Below are positions 46,206 to 57,635 of a DNA stretch of 64,000 nucleotides, piece by piece. Where the stretch lies: contig NC_073302.1 of the NCBI RefSeq assembly GCF_027595985.1, positions 16,679,311-16,743,310 on the forward strand, in the 5' to 3' direction. Positions within the stretch are counted from its first letter, which is position 1, and each line of letters opens with the position of its first letter. The notes under the pieces are model-generated. The model did not search any database. It saw only the letters and a list, made by a program, of their open reading frames with translations, and was not told where the DNA came from. A program made the translations under genes and the position numbers. Source of the DNA: Sorex araneus. Lineage: Eukaryota; Chordata; Mammalia; Eulipotyphla; Soricidae.

Positions 46206-46547
46206 ACTCCCAGGCACAAACACAGATAATCCATAAAGAAGTGAAATTAAATAGTTGTATGAAGACTTCAACTAATTGTTGTAGAATATGATTTTCAGCA
46301 AAAGAGAATCATAGATTATTTCTAATGCTTTGCTTTTATGTTTAACAAGAAAGCATGAGTTTTCCTTGGTGACCAAAGATTAGGAATACTTATTTGAAAA
46401 TAGTTTTACTTTATATGATAATAATTGCGATCTAAAATGAATACACATTCACATAATAGTCAGGAACTTAAATCAGTCTCCACTCCTGCAGGAAAAGAAG
46501 TAATTTAACTGACAGGTAACAAACATTCAAATATAATTGCCAATAAT

Positions 46548-46604
46548 AGTCTCTGTCTCTCTCTGTCTCTCTGTCTCTCTCTATTTCTGCTTCTGACTAT
46601 CTGC

Positions 46605-46640
<36 letters not shown>

Positions 46641-46668
46641 TCTCTCTTTCTCTCTCTCTCTCACACAC
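46548..46668. repeat. (TCTG/TCTC)n tract
   Basis: Nearly pure pyrimidine-plus-G repeats, including a clean (CTGT)n run at 46604-46630 and a TC run to 46660. Confidence 0.93.
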
Positions 46669-46919
46669 GAACACCCCACCTGATGATTAATAGCAACAGA
46701 TTCCATGAAAGTGATTCTTAAAGAGGCAAGCAGTGTGGAGATAATACATAGATGATTAATAATCAAACTCTTTCCAATCCTTGAAGGAAGAAAGGACGAA
46801 GAATAAGGCATTATCTTTCCCAGTTGTTGACTCTAGGAGGACTTTTTTTGACTTTAAATAAACCAGGGAAGATGTTGAAGATAGAAACTTGAAAACAGAA
46901 ATTATTCATGAAATATTGA

Positions 46920-47010
46920 ATAAGTCATTTAACTGTTTTGTATCAAATTCTCATTTGTAAATGGGACAATGTGACAGCTCAGGACTTCTCTGTTTCACTG
47001 GAAGATTAAT
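46920..47010 (-). repeat. MIR-like ancient SINE
   Basis: AAGTCATTTAACTGTTTTGTATCAAATTCTCATTTGTAAATGGGACAATG follows the reversed MIR core. Confidence 0.5.
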
Positions 47011-47417
47011 TATTGCTATTTTCTATAAGTGTCTGTTCTTAAATAATGAACTCAGTGGATGAGAGGAAAAAAGGAAGATTAGGTCAAAAAGGTTTAACAT
47101 AAAAGACTCTGAGAGACAAATGTTGAATATTTGCCATTAATTGAAATGAAGAATCTCTGAGGTTCAAACCTCAAAGTACTGATTCATGCACCAGAAAGTG
47201 TGTGTTGAATAAATTGTCTATTAAGCACATGCATCTAAGTTAAGCAGCTTTGGCATATCTACATCTTCCTAAATAGATCTTTTAAGTTGACTTTTCTGAG
47301 ACATTTCAGCAAAACATTTTCTTTCAAGTAAATGATCAGTCTTGAAGAGAATGAAGAATAGTAAAATCTTTTGCTCAACACATTATAGATGTAATCCTCA
47401 AAAAAAAAATTAATTCC

Positions 47418-47590
47418 AGAGCCTGAGAAATAGTACAGTGGGCAAGGCAGTTGCCTTGCATGCAATCAACCTGGGTTCAATCCATGACACCCCATATGAC
47501 TCCCCAACTCCTCCAAAAAAAATCCTTGAACATAGAGCCAGGAGTAAGTCCTGAAAACAGTTGGATGTGGACAAAAATACAGACAAAAAT
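47418..47590 (+). mobile_element. old SINE copy
   Basis: GCCTGAGAAATAGTACAGTGGG head, CTGGGTTCAATCCATGACACCCCATATG and GAGCCAGGAGTAAGTCCTGA body, with an ACAAAAATACAGAC tail. Confidence 0.85.
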
Positions 47591-48280
47591 TATGGGACAT
47601 TTATAATTTATGTATAATTTTTATCCTGCTGAACAATAAGTTCTGTAAGATAAATTAAAATGCTGACATCCCAATAAACCTTTTTTCTAGAAAAGACTCC
47701 AGGTCAAGAGACAAACATTGACTTCTGGTAAGGATAATTTTTAGTAATATAATTGTGCCTACAATATTAAGTTACAAAGGAGTTTAAGTAATTAATCAGA
47801 AGAGCATAAGATAAAACTATTTGTACTTAACCCTTACCCTGCTTTAACTATCAAATATGAACTAAGTTTTATTTAAATAACAAAGATTGGGAGAGAAAAT
47901 TGGCTCTTACAAAGTGGTCAAATGATATGGCCAAGAATAGCCCAATCTGGTAAGTATTTTCTGTACAGTTATATAACTGGCAATCTTTAAATTAGCAAAG
48001 CAGGGTAAAGAAATCTTTTAAAGTGTATGTAAATCTTATAGTTAATCAAATTAAATAACTAATGTTCCAAAGTATTTAGCTAAAAGTACTTTCCCTTGAG
48101 GGCTCCCCACATAGCAAGAAAATAGGTCGCTTCAAAACAGAAAAAAAACAAAACAAAACTTAGACTTGAAGCTCAAGGACTAAATAATATAAGGAAGAAA
48201 TGTAATGAGATGGTAGAGGTGCATTTTTATGATTCCCCCTCCTATTTGCAATACTCCAGTAGGATCTGAGAGAGGTAGAG
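47591..48280. other. non-coding, no recognised element
   Basis: AT-rich; no supported gene or recent repeat. Confidence 0.4.
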
Positions 48281-48283
48281 GGA

Positions 48284-48440
48284 GTTTTGGGCCACACGCA
48301 GTGATGCTCAGGGTTACTCCTGGCTCTGCACTGAGAAATTACTCCTAGTGGTGCTTTAGAGACCACATGGGATGCAGAGATCGAACCTGGGTTGGCTGCA
48401 GCAAAGCAAATGCCCTACCCACTGTGCTATCTCTTTCCCC
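48284..48440 (-). mobile_element. SINE, short subfamily
   Basis: TTTTGGGCCACACGCAGTGATGCTCAGG, CACATGGGATGCAGAGATCGAACCTGGG and CACTGTGCTATCTC read as a reverse SINE, moderately diverged. Confidence 0.88.
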
Positions 48441-49020
48441 TGGATTTATTTACTGGGGGGAGGGGGTGCAGATAAAAGTACTTTCAACTTTCTGTCTTCG
48501 TATTAATGGAATTAAAGCCACTATGATCTGTTCTTCACAAATGTATCTAATCAAAAAAGTCTTCAAATCCTAGACTATTACATAGATAGCCCATGAAGTC
48601 AATCATAAGGAATATTTCACGTTTCAAGTTCTTGATTAGTGACAGAGCAAGGAACAATGAAGCAGATGTCTTTCTTTTAAGTTCAGTATTAAGTACTAGA
48701 CTGAATTTAACACAATTTCCATCCCCAGTGACTTTACTTTGGAAAAATTACTTGTCTTTTTATTTCTCTTATCATTGAAGTGGGAGGATTAGTTAGTGGT
48801 CTTGTTATGGATGTTCTTTCTATCTAGTTATTCAGATCCACTTTCTTTGAGAACTTTATCATAGAGAAATGTTTTTACTACTTTGCTATTTTACACAGTG
48901 ACATCATAGGCTTAACAAAAGAACCAAGGGAAATTGGGGGAAGAAAAAATTAATTAAAAAATATTTTTAAAAATTATTTTAATTATTTTTTTCTAGAAAA
49001 AAATTTTTAAAAATTATTTT

Positions 49021-49175
49021 TGAGATTTTAGGACCATGTCCAGTAGTACTCAGGGTTTACTCCTGGCTCTGTGCTCAGGACTCACTCCTGGCAGTGCTCA
49101 TAGACCATAGGCAGTGCTGGGAGTCAAAACTGTTACAGCCAGTACCTTATCCATTGTATTATTTTTCCAGCCCTG
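49021..49175 (-). mobile_element. old SINE copy
   Basis: TACTCAGGGTTTACTCCTGGCTCTGTGCTCAGG and TGGCAGTGCTCATAGACCATAGGCAGTGCTGGG, ending TATTTTTCCAGCCC. Confidence 0.85.
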
Positions 49176-49189
49176 AGGACATTTTCTTT

Positions 49190-49347
49190 GGAGTTTATAC
49201 TCATTGGTGCTCAAGGCTTACTCCTGGATCTGCACTCAAGGATTAATCCTGGCAGCGCTCAGGGGATCATATATGGTGACAAGGATCAAACACAAGTTAG
49301 TTGCATGAAAAGCCAGCATCCTGCCCACTGTACTGTCTCTCCAGCCT
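49190..49347 (-). mobile_element. old SINE copy, head-to-tail with the previous one
   Basis: TGCTCAAGGCTTACTCCTGGATCTGCACTC, GGGGATCATATATGGTGAC and CACTGTACTGTCTCTCCAGCC. Lies 15 bases from the SINE at 49021-49175, same orientation. Confidence 0.85.
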
Positions 49348-49364
49348 CTATAATATTATTACTG

Positions 49365-49367
49365 CTC

Positions 49368-49419
<52 letters not shown>

Positions 49420-49420
49420 C
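49365..49420. repeat. (TTA)n microsatellite
   Basis: About 18 uninterrupted TTA units, followed by CAGCAGCAGCA. It borders the SINE on its 5' side. Confidence 0.95.
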
Positions 49421-50199
49421 AGCAGCAGCATCCTGGCAAACTCACATAGCATTTTCTCTCTCCGGCACTCTTGAAAACCTTATGAATTTTTTTAAACCTT
49501 ATGATAGAGATAAAAATCATGAAGTAGAAAAATTATATTATAGCTTGAGTTATAAAAATTCATCTTGCAACTATCCTCTTGAAAATTAACTGTTTTGGTC
49601 ACTCTAAAATGAAATTACTCTTGTGTTTATTCATTAGTTTAATTTTTTTTTCCAGGAAGATTTGTCTTACCCCCTTCAGTAGGGATACGCATATTGCCTT
49701 TCACTAAGTAGACTTTAGTTTGCTCTACCTTAGATGTCCGATCTGTGATGGATTCTAATGTTAGATAGATCATAATTTGTATTCCCTCCCAAACTGACAT
49801 TATTGACTGAGAATAAATCATACTTATTCACTATGATGTCTCAGGGCCTGAGTACCCAAGCAAATCATCTTGCTTGGGAAATGAAATGTGTTTGAACATA
49901 AAGTAACTCTAGAAACCAGAGGCTTTATTGGAATTTAATTGTGCTGTTTCCTCTCATCTCTCGCAGTCCTGCCCTGCATCCTATCAGTGCCTAGTAAATT
50001 CTGATCCTTAAACATGAGAATAAGATAGGACCAACCTATTCATTGTTTAAAGCAGAGCTTCCCAGATGACTTGAAGACCTGTAAGGGAGAAATAAATGTT
50101 TGTCATAAACTATCGAAATTTGGGGAGGGGGTTAATTTTTATACAGAATTATTTTAACAATTGGGTTGTTGTTGTTAAAATAATTATTTTAACAATAAC
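49421..50199. other. non-coding, no recognised element
   Basis: Contains a short palindrome (GTTAAAATAATTATTTTAAC near 50174) but no gene. Confidence 0.4.
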
Positions 50200-50340
50200 A
50201 GTTTGAGGTTCTTCCTGTTCCTGGAGCAAGCAGATATCACTGGGCTGCACTAGCACGCGCCAGGGACAAATGGCGACATTACTGGCGCCCACTAGAGCAA
50301 ATCGAAGATCAACAGGACGACAAGTGATACAAGTGATTTT
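50200..50340 (+). mobile_element. SINE 3' fragment, long-body variant
   Basis: GCCAGGGACAAATGGCGACATTACTGGCGCCC and GAGCAAATCGAAGATCAACAGGACGAC match the 3' end of the variant that has the internal block. The 5' two-thirds are missing. Confidence 0.8.
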
Positions 50341-50484
50341 AACAATGATCACCTGATACACTCTTCTATGTTCAAAATTATGCCAATTAACTCAATTATT
50401 CATCCTTTACCACCCTAAGTCTTTATTTTCAAACTAACATACATTTCTATTTTAAGTGTATTCTCCACATTCTATATTTTTTTT

Positions 50485-50648
50485 TATTTTTGGGTCACAC
50501 CAAGTGATGCACAGGGGTTATTCCTGGCTCTGCACTCAGGAATTACCCCTGGCAGTGCTCAGGGGACCATATGGGATGCTGGGAACCGAACCCAGGTTGG
50601 CCACATGCTAGGCAAATGCCCTACCCACTGTAATATCACTCCAACCCC
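50485..50648 (-). mobile_element. SINE, short subfamily
   Basis: Near-complete reverse copy: GGGGTTATTCCTGGCTCTGCACTC, GGGGACCATATGGGATGCTGGGAACC, GGCAAATGCCCTACCCACTG. CACATTCTAT-type flanks on both sides look like its TSD. Confidence 0.94.
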
Positions 50649-50649
50649 C

Positions 50650-52016
50650 ACATTCTATTTTTGAGTCAACGAAATCGATAACAATGATAATAAAGCATAA
50701 ATATTTTTGTTCATAAACTTCTACAAAGAAAAGATGAAATTACACTTAAAATTTTATTTTTTTAAAAGTTTAAACATATTTTTACTTAAAAATTTAACAT
50801 GTAGCCTCAAGTGACTTTATATGCAACATGAGTCTTTTCATATATATATTTTTTAGTGAATTATGGCAATATCAGATCCACAATGTCACTATTTTAATTC
50901 TTTACTTAACGGTTTCAAACGTCCTGTAAATAACTTTTTCAAATTCTTAGACAATTGTTTCTAAAACTCTTAAGATTGCACTCTCACATATAAGTATGAA
51001 CAACATGTCTCTCTATTGTATAAAGTTCTTGCTAAAGTATTTATTTACTAAATATTTATTTACTAATTTTTTAATCTTAAAAAATATTATTGACTGAAAA
51101 AAGAAAGATTAATAGCATCATTATCATCACAATCAAATTGATGTTTGACCTACTTGGTTTAAGTAGATTTGTGAATTTTCTTGAAATGAATGCCTCTTCT
51201 AATTCCTTCTAGCAAAAAAATTAGACTACTCTTTTTTCAAAGTGTTCTAATAATCTTGAAATAATAGTCCACAGAAAACCTCTCAAAGGAGAAAATAAAG
51301 GCCAATAATAAGCTGGTTGTAATTAATGGAAAAGGGTGAAAAAGAATAAAATTTTCTGTAAAAGCCTTATGAGAAGCTTTGTCACGGCTTGGAAGGGAAG
51401 ACCTTAGAAACGTATCTTGTAAGTTTTATTGAGGTTTAAGTATCACTGGAAATAAATGTGTTTTTTTAAATAAATACAAAAGTCCTTAATAAGCTCCTAG
51501 ATTCTATGGTTCTGTAGGAACTCAATTTTTCTTCTTTGCTCCCCATTGGAAAATTGTGTTCATCTCTCATAGTCAGTATGTTGAACTTCTATGAATAACT
51601 TAACAAGGGAATAAAATTAGGCTTTGTGTATTCAGTTGCCATAATTCAAACCTACTGCATTTATTTTTAACTGATTTTTAGTCTTTCATTATGTGATTTT
51701 CCTATGCCCTGTAATATTTCAACCTTATATACTTAATTTTGTGTCCTATTCTCCCTGGTTTATCCAGTTGAAAACTTCTAAGTACTTTATTTCTCTTTCC
51801 ATGTTTTATCCCTATCATGTTATTTATCAATTATTTGTTGTTGTCATGTTATTTACTGTCTCCAGTTCACGCCTAAGCCTGATAGCATTTGTTGGTGACC
51901 TTGTTTGAATCTCACTGCCTCCCAAATAAGTCCTCTTATATGCTATATGTTGAACCATTTTCTAAGTTTATAAGTTTCCAATACTTCTTTGCAGTAAATA
52001 CCTCATAATAGAACTT
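50650..52016. other. non-coding, no recognised element
   Basis: AT-rich; no gene, exon or recent repeat supported. Confidence 0.4.
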
Positions 52017-52028
52017 TGAGAAATTGCT

Positions 52029-52185
52029 CATCATCATCATCATCAACATCATCATCATCATCATCATCCCGTTGGTCCTCGATTTTCTCGGAGAACCTGG
52101 CAAGCTACCAAGAGTTTCCTGCCTGCATGGGAGAGCCTGGCAAGCTCCCCATGGCATATTCATATGCCAAAACCAGTAACAATGA
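52029..52185 (-). mobile_element. internally inverted SINE (long-body)
   Basis: Read on the minus strand, an antisense SINE body comes first (from ATTGTTACTGG to GCTTGCCAGGTTCTCC). It is joined to a sense-oriented SINE 3' end (GAGAAAATCGAGGACCAACG) and a (GAT)n-type tail. A 12-bp TSD, TGAGAAATTGCT (52017-52028 and 52186-52197), encloses both pieces. This is the arrangement expected from twin priming during target-primed reverse transcription. Confidence 0.88.
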
Positions 52186-52197
52186 TGAGAAATTGCT

Positions 52198-53159
52198 ATT
52201 AAGATAAAACATTTCATTATGGATGTCGGTAGACATTTATGTGATTATTAATGTAGAAGATATGTATGTCTCAAATATTAAGTGTTTTAAATAAAAAGTA
52301 TAATCTTGGATAACTCAAGGTATGTTTTATATTTCTGTCACTAATGATCAAAATGAAAGATATACTAATATCAATGTTGTATTTTATATAAGATTTGTCA
52401 ACTTCCTAATAGGTTCTTAAATTAATGTGTAAAATGGAAGCCATACTAAAATTTTTAAAGGAAAATATTTAACTTAGAATAGAATTGCAACTTAAAACAA
52501 CTGAAGAACAAGTGAAAATAAATATAAAGAGAAAAGAAAATATCCCTAACCCACCGTAGTCTGACACCTATGGTGTAACACTTGACAATTGTGCTAGTGT
52601 TCTTTTTTCACATGACGCATTATTTATTTATCTATTCTGACAGTGTAAAAATTGAAATATATAACAACTGTATCGACAGATATGATCTCCGTTTCACGTA
52701 TAAAAAAATGTCACCTCCTAAAAGTAAGTAACTCACTCAAGTTTGCAAGTGATAATAAGTCAGAAAGACCAATCTTGTCAATGTCTTATAAATATCATAT
52801 TTCTGTCTTTCCTATTTTCTGTATCATGGGTGTGCATTCCTTTCCCCCAACAAAAGATTTTTTAAAAGGATAAAAGCATTTCTTCTGCATTCTCTGCCTA
52901 AGAAATTCAATTCATCCTTAAAATACACATCGATGTTATACATACAACTTTTGGAGTCAGATCTATATGGCCTGGGCATAGTTAATTGTGTCTCCTAACC
53001 CATAATTGATTGATACAGTTTAAAACCAATTCTGATGTGCCTATTAGATCATGCTGCCGCACAAACACTTGAAAGCCCGCACACTCAGATTTGCCCCAAT
53101 TTCCCCCTGCAAATTTTTGCATACAGACTCTGTCTTTCCTGTAAAAAGTACTGTTTTCA
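52198..53159. other. non-coding, no recognised element
   Basis: No supported gene or recent repeat. Confidence 0.4.
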
Positions 53160-53290
53160 GATATGTTCACACTAGCTCTGTTACCCTGGGCAAATTCCAT
53201 CTTATTTTCTATTATTGTGTGCAAAATAGAGATACAAGTAATGTCTAATTCATAAGTTTGTTGTAGATATTGAATTACATGGCTCATGTG
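53160..53290 (-). repeat. MIR-like ancient SINE
   Basis: AGCTCTGTTACCCTGGGCAAATTCCATCTTATTTTC, GCAAAATAGAGATACAAGTAATGTC and GTTGTAGATATTGAATTACATGGC follow the reversed MIR order. Confidence 0.6.
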
Positions 53291-54043
53291 CATACTCAAA
53301 AGATGATGGACTATGTTATTTTATTATAACTACAATGGTACATTAGAAGTTGGTGATTATATCTAGACCCCTTGGTGCATTCCACGATTTTCATCATCTA
53401 CTCTGATTTTCAGTATCAGGCGAGAAAATACACTATGCAAGTTATCATTTTCCTAGAAGAAAATAGGAAGAATGGCAATAAAATTACCTCAGGAAAAAAA
53501 TTTTAAAGCAGACAACTTTGTAATAAAAGAAAATGATGAAGAATAAAAGCAGGAGGAAGAGTCAGGTTGTCATGAGGGCTTTCCTTCAGCAGGCTACTCA
53601 CCATCTGTCTTCCTGCCCAATTGCAGCCTACATGTAGAGGACATGCGTGCTCCTAAGGGTGTTTTTTCAGCATAACGTATGAAAAGGAAACAGTAGGAGA
53701 ACCCCAGGGATTAGATAGATGGAACAAGAATAACGAGAAGGGGGTGAGGAGTGAAATAGTTTGCACCAGAGGAACTAAGGGAAATATAGGAAAATGTAAA
53801 AGAAAGAAAATGGGTAGAAAAGAGAAGTCTGAGGAAGAGAAAGAGATTAAAAATAAAGGTGACAAAGTGAAGCAGAGAAATATTTTGAGTAAGGTAATAA
53901 ATCACAGAAAAGAGAGACTTGAAATGACAAGACAACACACAGAAAGGCTAAAAATAAATTGCCAGTTGTCTTTCGCATTTAGTGAAAGGAAAGGGATGAA
54001 AAGATCTAAGGAAAACCTAAAAAATATGAACACCCAGTGCAAC

Positions 54044-54185
54044 AGGGGCAAAGAGATAACTCAATAAGCCAAACTCGTGTTTTGAATGCAGGAGACCCAG
54101 GTTTGATCCCAGGACAGAGAGATCCCATGAGCAGTTCTGGGCGTGCCCCATCACCACCAAAAATAAAATAATAATAAAAGTTGAA
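54044..54185 (+). mobile_element. old tRNA-derived SINE copy
   Basis: GGGGCAAAGAGATAACTCAATAAGCC head, GACCCAGGTTTGATCCCAGG B-box region, and an AAAATAAAATAATAATAAAA tail. Confidence 0.7.
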
Positions 54186-54524
54186 TGAGCAAATGAAAAA
54201 AGAGTTATGGTTATACTGAGGAAAATAGCAATCAAAGTGAAATGAAGAAAAGTCACAAGAGAAAGGGGATCAGAAAAAAATCAAATAAAAGGGAGTAAAG
54301 AATTGAAGTAGGTGCTAAAAAGAAATATGCTACTGCTACTGTCTTAGTCCACTTGGGCTACGATAGCAATAAACCATGAACTGGCTGGCTTAGTTATGGA
54401 AATTCATACCTCACACTTAGAGACATTGGAAGTTCAAGATCAAGGTGCTAGCAATCTTGGTTTCTGTTGGGGATTCTCTCCTTGGGTTATAGATAGAAGC
54501 TTCCTACTATTCTTACCTGGTGGT

Positions 54525-54664
54525 GGAGTAGGGAGAGAGGATAGAGGGAAGGAAATGGAGAGAGAGATAAAGGAGAAAGGAATGAGGAAAGGGGGGAAAG
54601 AAGATAGGGAGAGAGCAAGAGAGAGAGGGGGGGAGGGAGAGAGAGTAGAGAGAAGGGAGAGCCG
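54525..54664. repeat. polypurine (GGAGAGA)n tract
   Basis: About 140 bases almost without pyrimidines, made of GAGAGAG, GGAAAGG and GGGGAGGGAG units. Confidence 0.93.
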
Positions 54665-54702
54665 ATGTTTTCTCTTACAGAGCTTTAATCTCATCATGGG
54701 AG

Positions 54703-54880
54703 GGGGGGCCCTGTGTAGTGACAGTACAGCCGGAGGGCGTTTGCCTTGCATGTGGCTGACCCAGGTTTGACTCCCAGCATCCCCCATGGTTCCCTGAGCG
54801 CCGCCAGAAGTAATTCCTGAGTGTAAAGCCAGAAGTAACCCCTGTGCATCAAAGGGTATGACCCAACAAGAAAAAACAAT
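54703..54880 (+). mobile_element. SINE, short subfamily
   Basis: GGAGGGCGTTTGCCTTGCATGTGGC, CCAGGTTTGACTCCCAGCATCCCCCATGG and GTATGACCCAACAAG, with an altered head. Confidence 0.9.
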
Positions 54881-55326
54881 TTTTTATCAGGGGAATTCCA
54901 TTCTCATTATTTTAAGACTGTCTCTCTGGGGCCTACCTCCAAACACCACCACGTTAAAAGTTAGAATTTTAATATATGAATTTGTGGAATGGGAAGACAT
55001 TAAATCTGCCTTAATTAGCCACACTAAGAAATAGAAAGTGGGGAGTATAAGGTTATACTCCTTATACTCCTTATACTTAGTTTATTTACTTAATGCTTCA
55101 AATAATATATTGATATATACATCAAAACTTTAAATAAAATATATAAATAAAAATATAAATAAATAAAATAGATTTCATAAATTTAAATAGTCTTTTATAG
55201 ATGTTTGTAGCTTCCTTCTTGCCTCTATAAGTAAACTTGATGCCATTTTTTCCATGAAAATCTCAGTCTATTTTGTTTTGCACATGTACTCATTCTATTG
55301 TGTGATCGAAACTATAAGGCCTTTAG

Positions 55327-55548
55327 GTGATACTGTCATCCCCCGTTGCTCATCGATTTGCTTGAGCGGGCAGTAGTAACGTCTCCATTGTGAGACTTGT
55401 TGTTACTGTTTCTGGCATATCGAATACAGCACGGGTAGCTTGCCAGGCTCTGCTGTGCAGGCTAGATACTGTAGGTAGCTTGCCGGGCTCTCCGAGAGGA
55501 ATCGAACCTGGGTCTGCCACGTGCAAGACAAACGCCCTACCCACTGTA
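55327..55548 (-). mobile_element. SINE, long-body subfamily
   Basis: TACTGTCATCCCCCGTTGCTCATCG, GGCATATCGAATACAGCACGGG, GGAATCGAACCTGGGTC and GCCCTACCCACTGTA. The terminal head is partly lost. Confidence 0.93.
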
Positions 55549-55742
55549 TTTCCCAAAAAGTGTGAAATTTAGACTCTTCAGGATGTTTCTTAAATATGCA
55601 GATTCCAAGGCCACAGTAGGAATATCAAGAAAGAAAATCAGAGGGGAAGATGGGACCTTATCCAAGAACATGAAACAATTTTTTTCTGAATAACACACAA
55701 ATAAAAGAGATTATGCAAAAAGTGGTACCTGGAAGAAATGTT

Positions 55743-55757
55743 AAAAAATACCAGATA
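55743..55757. repeat. L1 target-site duplication, left copy
   Basis: AAAAAATACCAGATA, repeated at 61918-61932. It follows TT, consistent with L1 endonuclease nicking at TT/AAAA. Confidence 0.93.
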
Positions 55758-55760
55758 TGG

Positions 55761-56025
55761 CGGAGAAGCCCCGTCCCCGCCCCCTGCCCGCCGCGGCTCG
55801 GGGCTTCTCCTGAAGCCCCTGCCTGGCACCTTTCTGCCGCCGCCGTCGGATCCTGACCAATCTCCATCCTGCAGGTAAACAGGCAATCCCTTGGAGAGCC
55901 TGCCTCAGCGCGGAGAAGCCCCGTTACCACCCCCTGCCCGCCGCGGCTCGGGGCTTCTCCTGAAGCCCCTGCCTGGCACCTTTCCGCCGCCGCCGTCCGA
56001 TCCTGACCAATCCCCACTCTGCTGC
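55761..56025 (+). promoter_or_regulatory. tandem 150-bp units of the L1 5' UTR
   Basis: CGGAGAAGCCCCGT starts at 55761 and again at 55911. The first unit is complete (150 bases), the second stops after about 110. They are rich in CpG and G-runs, and repeated 5' units are known as promoters in other L1 lineages such as mouse. The promoter role is inferred. Confidence 0.8.
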
Positions 56026-56044
56026 TTAGGGGCGTGTCCTCATC

Positions 56045-56415
56045 TCAGGGGGCGTGGCCTAAAAAGTGGGCGTGGCCTCTTTCCGGAGCACAGGCCGCTA
56101 ACGCGGCCGCAGTTATATTTCTTTTTACCATTCCACGCCTTCTCCTTTGGCCACAATTGATAGAATTCATTCCTTCAAAGAACTCCCTGAGGCCCTCCCT
56201 TTCCCCCACTTCCCGCTGCCGTCTGCGTCTCCCGAATTTCTGAAGTCACTCCCTGCTCGCCCGGCGCACCCCGTCTCCCGAACCGGCTTGTAACTGCGCA
56301 CGTCCCCCCCATCAACAGGAAGACACTGGGGGCGTGGCCTGTGTCTTAGTGGGCGTGGTCTAAAGTGGGCGTGGCCTCCTCTCAGAGCGGCCAACGCTAA
56401 CGCGGCCGCAGTTAT
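56045..56415 (+). promoter_or_regulatory. GGGCGTGG-box clusters of the L1 5' UTR
   Basis: Two clusters of GGGCGTGGC words (about 56049-56080 and 56329-56375), each followed by CTAACGCGGCCGCAGTTAT (56098 and 56397). They resemble Sp1/KLF sites and form a second, about 299-base, repeat. Confidence 0.65.
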
Positions 56416-56630
56416 TCTTTGCTACCTCAGCTCAATCCGTACTGTGTATTCCTTTGAAAACTCACTTTTGCGATCTCAAACATTTACGCAAAATAGCCAT
56501 TAGCTTAGGCTGACACTATAAAAGCTATCAGTGAATAAGGGAAGTTTAGCACAATCGGAGCCCCTTCTTCCCACAAAAAGGAAGAGGAATAAATAACTAC
56601 AAGGTGCCAACTCTGCACTTCCGTGACAAT

Positions 56631-57593
56631 ATGAAGAAACAGCGAAAATCCCCTCCACGAAGAGAGGGAGAAGAAAAGATACTAGAAACCTCAAAAGAGT
56701 CTCCCAACATCTACGACCTCTCAGATAAACAATTCAGAGAGGAAATATGGAGGAGACTCGACCTACTCCAAGCAACTATGGAACAGACATCCAATAAATT
56801 AAGGGAGGAGATGAATCAAGCGCTGGAACGGTCTACCAAGAAAATACAGGAAGAAATGAGAGCAGAAATGAGAGCAGAAATTTCAAACCTTCGAACGGAA
56901 GTCTCACAAATAAAGCAATCGGTAGATGAAATAAAAATATCACTAGATGCCCTCAACAGCAGAATGACTACAGCCGAAGACAGAATCAGCGAGCTTGAGG
57001 ATGAGCTGCAGAAAGCTTACAGACAGCAACAAATAATGGCGAAAGACCTCAAAATGGCTATAGAGCGAATCAGAGCCCTGGGGGATGACTTCAAGAGGAA
57101 CAACATAAGAATCATTGGAGTACCAGAACCACAGGGAAGTAACCCCAATGAAAAAAACATAGTCAAAGACATCATCACCAAGAAATTCCCAGAGCTGGAG
57201 AAGGCAGGCGTCCAGATACAAGAAGTCCGAAGAGTGCCAGCAAAAAGAGACCCGAATAAAAAGACCCCAAGGCATATCATAGTCAGAATGGCGGATGCTG
57301 TAGATAGAGACACAATTCTACAAGTAGCAAGGTCAAAGAGGGAAATCACATACAAAGGAGCACCCCTCAGATTTACGGCCGATCTGTCAGAAGAAACCCT
57401 CCGAGCCCGAAGACAATGGTGGGACATAGTGAAAAAACTCAACGAAATGAATGCCTCACCAAGAATACTTTATCCGGCTAAACTCTCACTCAAACTCGAA
57501 GGAACCATACACTACTTCTCGGATAAACAACAGCTCAGGTCCTTCATAGACTCAAAACCAATCTTGAAAGAAGGTCTAAAGGGGCTACTGTAA
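56631..57593 (+). CDS. L1 ORF1 protein (RNA chaperone)
   Basis: A 320-residue protein that coats L1 RNA and acts as a trimeric nucleic-acid chaperone in the cytoplasmic RNP. The N-terminus is basic (MKKQRKSPPRREGEEK). A heptad-rich coiled coil runs from about 30 to 140, including an internal EMRAEMRAE repeat. It is followed by an RRM-type region with NNIRIIGVPEPQG and RHIIVRMA, and a C-terminal domain with RARRQWWD and YPAKLSLKLEG. There is no internal stop. I chose the ATG at 56631; the frame is open nine codons further up but without an ATG. Length is close to human ORF1p (338). Confidence 0.95.
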   Translation: MKKQRKSPPRREGEEKILETSKESPNIYDLSDKQFREEIWRRLDLLQATMEQTSNKLREEMNQALERSTKKIQEEMRAEMRAEISNLRTEVSQIKQSVDEIKISLDALNSRMTTAEDRISELEDELQKAYRQQQIMAKDLKMAIERIRALGDDFKRNNIRIIGVPEPQGSNPNEKNIVKDIITKKFPELEKAGVQIQEVRRVPAKRDPNKKTPRHIIVRMADAVDRDTILQVARSKREITYKGAPLRFTADLSEETLRARRQWWDIVKKLNEMNASPRILYPAKLSLKLEGTIHYFSDKQQLRSFIDSKPILKEGLKGLL

Positions 57594-57635
57594 GACAAGG
57601 AGGAGCCCCATAAGAACAACAAATCCCACAGAAAG

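Larger units (their letters stand above)
54340..55000 (+). repeat. ancient eutherian interspersed repeat, split
   Basis: TGTCTTAGTCCACTTGGGCTACGATAGCAATAAACCATGAACTGG at the left, and GGGGCCTACCTCCAAACACCACCACGTTAAAAGTTAGAATTTTAATATATGAATTTG at the right, are the two ends of a familiar old mammalian repeat whose family name I will not guess. A purine tract and a SINE now separate them. Confidence 0.6.

Noticed and set aside
53744-54067. A 107-codon lysine-rich frame
   Set aside because: Composition reflects AG-rich DNA; no family resemblance, start context or splice support.
54396-54787. Overlapping 115-124 codon frames on both strands
   Set aside because: Produced by a polypurine tract and a SINE; the protein composition is low-complexity.
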